Origin: CAJGDV01 sp036667875 | GTDB taxonomy: Bacteria; Bacillota_I; Bacilli_A; RF39; UBA660 | Assembly (NCBI GenBank): GCA_036667875.1 | Contig: JAVWTD010000013.1 | Coordinates: forward strand, 1-26,672 | Direction: 5' to 3' | DNA: 26,672 nucleotides | In this document: piece after piece, positions 23,336-26,672 of the stretch | How positions within the stretch are numbered: the stretch's first letter is position 1 | How the letters are laid out: every line of letters begins with the position of its first letter | Program-made: the position numbers and the translations under genes | Notes under the pieces: generated by a model | The model's database searches: none | The model's input: the letters and a program-made list of their open reading frames with translations, nothing else | What the model was told of the DNA's origin: nothing

Positions 23336-25138
23336 ATGGAAAAAATTAGAAATATTGCAATTATTGCACACGTTGACCATGGTAAAACAACTTTAGTAGA
23401 TAAAATGCTACAAAAGTCTGGAACATTCAGAGATAATGAAGATATCACTGAAAAATCTATGGATTCAAACGATATCGAAAGAGAAAGAGGAATTACAATT
23501 TTAGCAAAACCAACTGCTATAAATTATAAAGGCTATAGAATTAACATTCTAGACACTCCAGGTCATGCTGACTTTGGTGGAGAAGTAGAACGTATAATGA
23601 ATATGGTTGATGGAGTTTTATTAGTTGTTGATGCTTATGAAGGAACAATGCCTCAAACTAGATTCGTACTAAAAAAAGCTTTAGAAGCAGGAGTTATACC
23701 AATTGTTGTAGTAAACAAAATTGATAAACCAACTGCAAGACCAGAACAAGTAGTTGATGAAGTATTAGACTTATTCATAGAACTTGGTGCTGATGAAGAC
23801 CAATTAGAGTTCCCAGTTGTTTATGCATCTGCTATAAACGGGACATCAAGTAATGATGCTTCTATTGAATCTCAAAAAGATACAATGGATCCTATCTTAG
23901 ACTTAATAATTAGTCATATACCATCACCACGAGTTACAGCAGGAACATTACAATTCCAACCAGCGTTATTAGATTATAACGATTATGTTGGTCGTATTGG
24001 ATTAGGACTTGTTAAACGTGGAGAAATGAAAGTTAATCAAATGGTTTCATGTATGAGAATAGATGGATCAATCAAACAATTTAGAGTTCAAAAAATGTTT
24101 GGTTACATGGGATTAAAAAGAATTGAAATCGAAGAAGCACACGCTGGAGATTTTATCGCTATAGCAGGATTACCTGACATTTCAGTAGGAGAAACAATTT
24201 GTGAAGTAGGGGCTGAAGAAGCATTACCTGTACTTAGAGTTGATGAACCAACACTACAAATGACTTTTGGAACAAACACTAGTCCATTTGTAGGAAAAGA
24301 AGGAAAACTATTAACAGCATCTAAAATTCAAGAAAGATTATTTAAAGAAACTGAAAGAGATGTTTCACTAAAAGTTGTTCGTGACGAAGGTGAATCATGG
24401 ATCGTTTCAGGACGTGGGGAATTACACTTATCTATATTAATAGAAAATATGAGAAGAGAAGGATTTGAATTACAAGTTTCAAAACCTGAAGTTATTAAAA
24501 AAGAAATTAATGGAAAAATGTGTGAACCATTCGAAGAATTACAAATTGATATGCCTGACGAATATGTTGGATCTATCATAGAAGCTTTAGGAAATCGTGA
24601 AGCAATTCTAGAAAATATGGCAAATCATGATGGTCAAACAAGAATTATATATACTATTCCATCTCGTGGATTAATAGGATTCTCAACAGACTTTATGACA
24701 ATTACAAAAGGTTATGGTATGATGAATCATACTTATAAAGAATATAGACCAATGGCTGGAGCTACAGTTGGAGAAAGAAAACTAGGAGTTCTAGTTTCAA
24801 TGGAAAACGGTAAATCAACAGCATACGCTTTAGGGCAACTTGAAGATCGTGGTACTATGTTTATTGAACCAGGTGTAGATGTTTACGAAGGAATGATTGT
24901 AGGAGAACATACTCACGATAATGATTTAGTAGTAAATGTAGTAAAAGGTAAAAACCTTACAAATACAAGAAGTTCTGGAAAAGACCACACTGTAGTATTA
25001 AAAAGACCTAGAATATTCTCATTAGAGACTGCTCTAGATTATATAAATGGTGACGAATTACTTGAAGTTACACCAGTAGCATTTAGAATTCGTAAAAAAT
25101 ACTTAACAGAAAACGAAAGAAAACGTTACAAGAAATAG
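23336..25138 (+). CDS. typA: Ribosome-associated translational GTPase TypA/BipA
   Basis: TypA is an elongation-factor-like GTPase that assists ribosome assembly and translation under stress or cold. G motifs are all present: AHVDHGKT (11-18), the RGIT switch (51-54), DTPGH (73-77), and NKID (127-130). Domain II, the EF-G-like domains III and V, and the BipA-specific C-terminal domain (SGKDHTVVLKRPRIFSLETALDYINGDELLEVTP) follow. The 600 residues match the usual length. AGAGGAAGTGA lies just upstream of the ATG. It has its own promoter and terminator, and is a single-gene unit. Confidence 0.96.
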   Translation: MEKIRNIAIIAHVDHGKTTLVDKMLQKSGTFRDNEDITEKSMDSNDIERERGITILAKPTAINYKGYRINILDTPGHADFGGEVERIMNMVDGVLLVVDAYEGTMPQTRFVLKKALEAGVIPIVVVNKIDKPTARPEQVVDEVLDLFIELGADEDQLEFPVVYASAINGTSSNDASIESQKDTMDPILDLIISHIPSPRVTAGTLQFQPALLDYNDYVGRIGLGLVKRGEMKVNQMVSCMRIDGSIKQFRVQKMFGYMGLKRIEIEEAHAGDFIAIAGLPDISVGETICEVGAEEALPVLRVDEPTLQMTFGTNTSPFVGKEGKLLTASKIQERLFKETERDVSLKVVRDEGESWIVSGRGELHLSILIENMRREGFELQVSKPEVIKKEINGKMCEPFEELQIDMPDEYVGSIIEALGNREAILENMANHDGQTRIIYTIPSRGLIGFSTDFMTITKGYGMMNHTYKEYRPMAGATVGERKLGVLVSMENGKSTAYALGQLEDRGTMFIEPGVDVYEGMIVGEHTHDNDLVVNVVKGKNLTNTRSSGKDHTVVLKRPRIFSLETALDYINGDELLEVTPVAFRIRKKYLTENERKRYKK

Positions 25139-25155
25139 GAGAAATCCTATTTTTT
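25133..25155 (+). terminator. typA terminator overlapping the stop codon
   Basis: AAATAGGA-GAAA-TCCTATTT with a GAAA tetraloop, followed by T. The typA TAG lies inside the 5' arm. Confidence 0.85.
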
Positions 25156-25170
25156 CTTTTGGTCCTCAAT

Positions 25171-25199
25171 TTGAAAAAAATCATAAAATATGTTATAAT
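25171..25199 (+). promoter_or_regulatory. Promoter of the GH73-like gene
   Basis: TTGAAA (25171-25176), 17 nt, TATAAT (25194-25199) with an extended TG at 25191-25192. The leader is about 24 nt. Confidence 0.75.
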
Positions 25200-25229
25200 T
25201 ATATTGGTTCTAATTAGAAGAGGTGTGAA

Positions 25230-25841
25230 ATGGAACAAACAAAAAAATTATTAATTTTAGTTGTTATTACCATAGCAGGTATAAGTCTAAATCATATTAA
25301 TAATAAAAATGTTGTGTCAAACCAAATTAAAAAAACAACCGATAATACAATCGATTTAATCAAAAATATAAAAGAAACTAAAATAGAAGAACCTACTAAT
25401 GAAAATTTATCATCACCTGTTGTTTATGAAGACCCCGTTCTTTATGAAGGGCTTACAAAAGATCAAGTGGTTGATAAAGCAAGTAGGATGTTAAATGGAT
25501 CCCTAACAGGAACATCTGACTTCTTTGTTAGTTATTCAATTGAAAAAGGGGTAGACCCTCTTATGGCAATTGCAATAGTATTACAAGAAACTGGATGTTA
25601 CTGGGGAAATTGTAGTTCCTTAGTAAATGATTGTTACAATGTAGGAGGAATGATGGGTTCAAACGGGTATATGTGTTTCTCTTCACTTGAAGAAGGAATA
25701 AGAGCATATATTGATAACCTATATAATAACTACGTAAGCTATGGCTTAAGTACACCATATACTATGAACTCCAAATACGCAGCAGACCCACTTTGGGCTG
25801 AACGCGTAACAGCATATATTGAAAGAATTAAGGCTGCTTAA
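25230..25841 (+). CDS. Cell-wall hydrolase with glucosaminidase (GH73-like) domain
   Basis: The 203-residue protein has an N-terminal signal anchor (about 7-22) and a polar linker to about 75. A lysozyme-like domain follows: DPLMAIAIVLQETG with the probable catalytic Glu120, YNVGGMMGSNGY (136-147), the FSSLEEGIRAYIDNL segment and ADPLWAERVTAYI (185-197). These match peptidoglycan beta-N-acetylglucosaminidases of the GH73 group. Four cysteines (Cys123, Cys128, Cys135 and Cys149) cluster at the active site and could form two disulfides. It would act outside the membrane in wall turnover, growth or spore processes. AGAGGTG precedes the ATG. A terminator covers the stop codon. Confidence 0.82.
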   Translation: MEQTKKLLILVVITIAGISLNHINNKNVVSNQIKKTTDNTIDLIKNIKETKIEEPTNENLSSPVVYEDPVLYEGLTKDQVVDKASRMLNGSLTGTSDFFVSYSIEKGVDPLMAIAIVLQETGCYWGNCSSLVNDCYNVGGMMGSNGYMCFSSLEEGIRAYIDNLYNNYVSYGLSTPYTMNSKYAADPLWAERVTAYIERIKAA

Positions 25842-25851
25842 GCCTTTTTTT
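25830..25851 (+). terminator. Terminator of the GH73-like gene
   Basis: AAGGCT (25830-25835) pairs with AGCCTT (25841-25846), then T. The TAA stop lies in the loop and first base of the 3' arm. Confidence 0.8.
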
Positions 25852-25856
25852 AGTAC

Positions 25857-25879
25857 AAAAAAAAGTTTCTTTTGAAACT
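25857..25879 (-). terminator. rpsD terminator (minus strand)
   Basis: On the minus strand AGTTTC-aaaa-GAAACT followed by T run, directly after the rpsD stop. It lies back to back with the terminator of the converging GH73-like gene. Confidence 0.82.
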
Positions 25880-25880
25880 C

Positions 25881-26474
25881 TTATTTGTTGTAGAATTCTA
25901 CTATTAATGCTTCATTGATATCAGCATTTAATTCATTACGTTCTGGAAGTCTTACAAATGTTCCAGTTTTTTTAGCATCATCGAAAGTAATAAATTCAAC
26001 TCTTTTTTGTAATGCTTCTAAAGAAGCAGTTACAACAGCAAGTTCTTTTTTAACTCCAATAACATCTCCAACTTTACATCTGTATGAAGGGATATCTACT
26101 TTTTTTCCATTTACTAAAATGTTTCCATGGTTTACTAATTGTCTAGCACCATTTCTAGTAGTAGCGAAACCTACTCTATATACTAAATTATCTAAACGAC
26201 TTTCAAGTAATCTTAAGAAGTTTTCACCTTGAACACCTTTCATTTTTTTAGCATCAACGAAAGTTGATTTGAATTGTTTTTCACTCATTCCGTACATAAA
26301 TCTTGCTTTTTGTTTTTCAGCTAATTGAATTCCATAGTTAGATTGTTTTCTAGCTCTTTTTTGTCCATGTTGTCCTGGAGCATAAGGTTTTTTAGCTAAT
26401 TCTTTACCAGTTTCACTGATAGAAAATCCTAAACGTCTTGCTTTACGGAAACTTGGTCCAGTATATCTTGCCAT
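25881..26474 (-). CDS. rpsD: 30S ribosomal protein S4
   Basis: S4 binds 16S rRNA early in small-subunit assembly. The N-terminal MARYTGPSFRKARRLGFSI matches the family. The S4 RNA-binding fold at about 91-155 contains SRLDNLVYRVGFATTRNGARQLVNHGNILVNGK. The N-terminal zinc-binding cysteines found in some S4 proteins are absent, so it is the C-minus form. Length 197 is normal. GGAGG lies just upstream of the ATG. It is a stand-alone unit with its own promoter, as in B. subtilis, where S4 represses its own synthesis through the leader; the long leader here fits that mode. Confidence 0.97.
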   Translation of the reverse strand: MARYTGPSFRKARRLGFSISETGKELAKKPYAPGQHGQKRARKQSNYGIQLAEKQKARFMYGMSEKQFKSTFVDAKKMKGVQGENFLRLLESRLDNLVYRVGFATTRNGARQLVNHGNILVNGKKVDIPSYRCKVGDVIGVKKELAVVTASLEALQKRVEFITFDDAKKTGTFVRLPERNELNADINEALIVEFYNK

Positions 26475-26636
26475 AATTTTTCCTCCTCTAATAATATCGA
26501 TTCTTAGAGACTATTTAGTCAAATTATAGGGTGTATTATTTTAATATTTTCGCTTTGCAGCTAAAGTTACACAATAACCCCTAAAGGAAATAAACACGTT
26601 ACAATTTTCTAAATAGTGCTGCAATAAGACATCGCA
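26475..26636 (-). promoter_or_regulatory. rpsD structured leader, probable S4 autoregulatory element
   Basis: About 160 nt separate the promoter from the rpsD ATG. Two segments are perfectly complementary on the minus strand, TTGCAGC (26624-26618) and GCTGCAA (26561-26555). A local GTGC/GCAC hairpin (26637-26634 with 26619-26616) overlaps the first of these, so the two pairings exclude each other. GGGG-TTATT near 26578-26570 can pair with AATAA...CCC near 26541-26529, also on the minus strand. This fits a leader bound by S4, but the fold is my inference. Confidence 0.6.
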
Positions 26637-26642
26637 CCATTG

Positions 26643-26671
26643 ATTATATAGAAATTAATGACAAAAGTCAA
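26643..26671 (-). promoter_or_regulatory. rpsD promoter
   Basis: On the minus strand TTGACT (26671-26666), exactly 17 nt, TATAAT (26648-26643). It is a near-consensus promoter at the right edge of the window. Confidence 0.85.
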
Positions 26672-26672
26672 C

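Noticed and set aside
25915..26232. A 105-codon plus-strand open frame antisense to rpsD, and a similar one (8884-9201, minus) antisense to proS.
   Set aside because: Both are shadows of strongly conserved genes and lack initiation signals.
1..26672. A hidden defence, toxin-antitoxin, phage, transposon or CRISPR system.
   Set aside because: I found no direct-repeat array, transposase, integrase, toxin-antitoxin pair or recognised defence domain; the unknown genes stand alone or in a two-gene unit.

Overview
This is a strongly AT-rich stretch of bacterial chromosome with short intergenic gaps, rho-independent terminators after most units and ordinary bacterial codon use (TGA is a stop in dacB and spmA; tryptophan is TGG). 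Several genes point to a low-GC, spore-forming Bacillota, probably an anaerobe and possibly from a gut or gut-like habitat: a gerAA-gerAC-gerAB germination-receptor cluster, spmA/spmB, a DacB-type carboxypeptidase, a T-box riboswitch, pyruvate formate-lyase and a clostridial-type ferredoxin. I cannot name a genus. A run of 100 N inside gerAC marks a scaffold gap, so this is a draft or metagenomic assembly.

Layout. 1-1300: a minus-strand gene cut by the left edge, a divergent unknown membrane protein, and a gene-free stretch with two tandem hairpins. 1310-6275: ligA, then the pflB-pflA fermentation unit. 6310-8280: a large surface protein with a type IV prepilin head and a GLUG beta-helix body. 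8285-9980: a proline T-box riboswitch controlling proS, which is of the archaeal/eukaryotic type. 10026-12921: dacB-spmA-spmB-rluB, with 4-nt overlaps between the first three; as I recall, the same order as in Bacillus subtilis. 12939-13509 (minus): a 4Fe-4S ferredoxin and an ASCH-domain protein. 13610-14401: an unrecognised charged, tail-anchored protein. 14469-17941 (minus): the germination receptor operon. 18040-21031: tagO, a DUF421/YetF membrane protein, a Nudix hydrolase and an unknown membrane-anchored protein. 21061-21591 (minus): a secreted, membrane-tethered thermonuclease. 21671-25841: a GT-C-like membrane protein, typA/bipA and a GH73-like cell-wall hydrolase. 25881-26672 (minus): rpsD with a long structured leader and a near-consensus promoter at the right edge.

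How it fits together. The window is mostly core physiology (DNA ligation, mixed-acid fermentation, prolyl-tRNA charging, ribosome function, envelope polymers) plus spore maturation and germination. I saw no insertion sequence, phage gene, CRISPR array, tRNA or rRNA. I found no clearly new multi-gene system. The less ordinary signals are the pilin-GLUG protein, the tail-anchored protein with a repeated acidic motif, and several RNA-level devices: the T-box, a hairpin between Shine-Dalgarno and start at ligA, a hairpin over the yetF start codon, and competing pairings in the rpsD leader. A recurring compact promoter plus AGGTGAT ribosome-binding-site layout is also notable.
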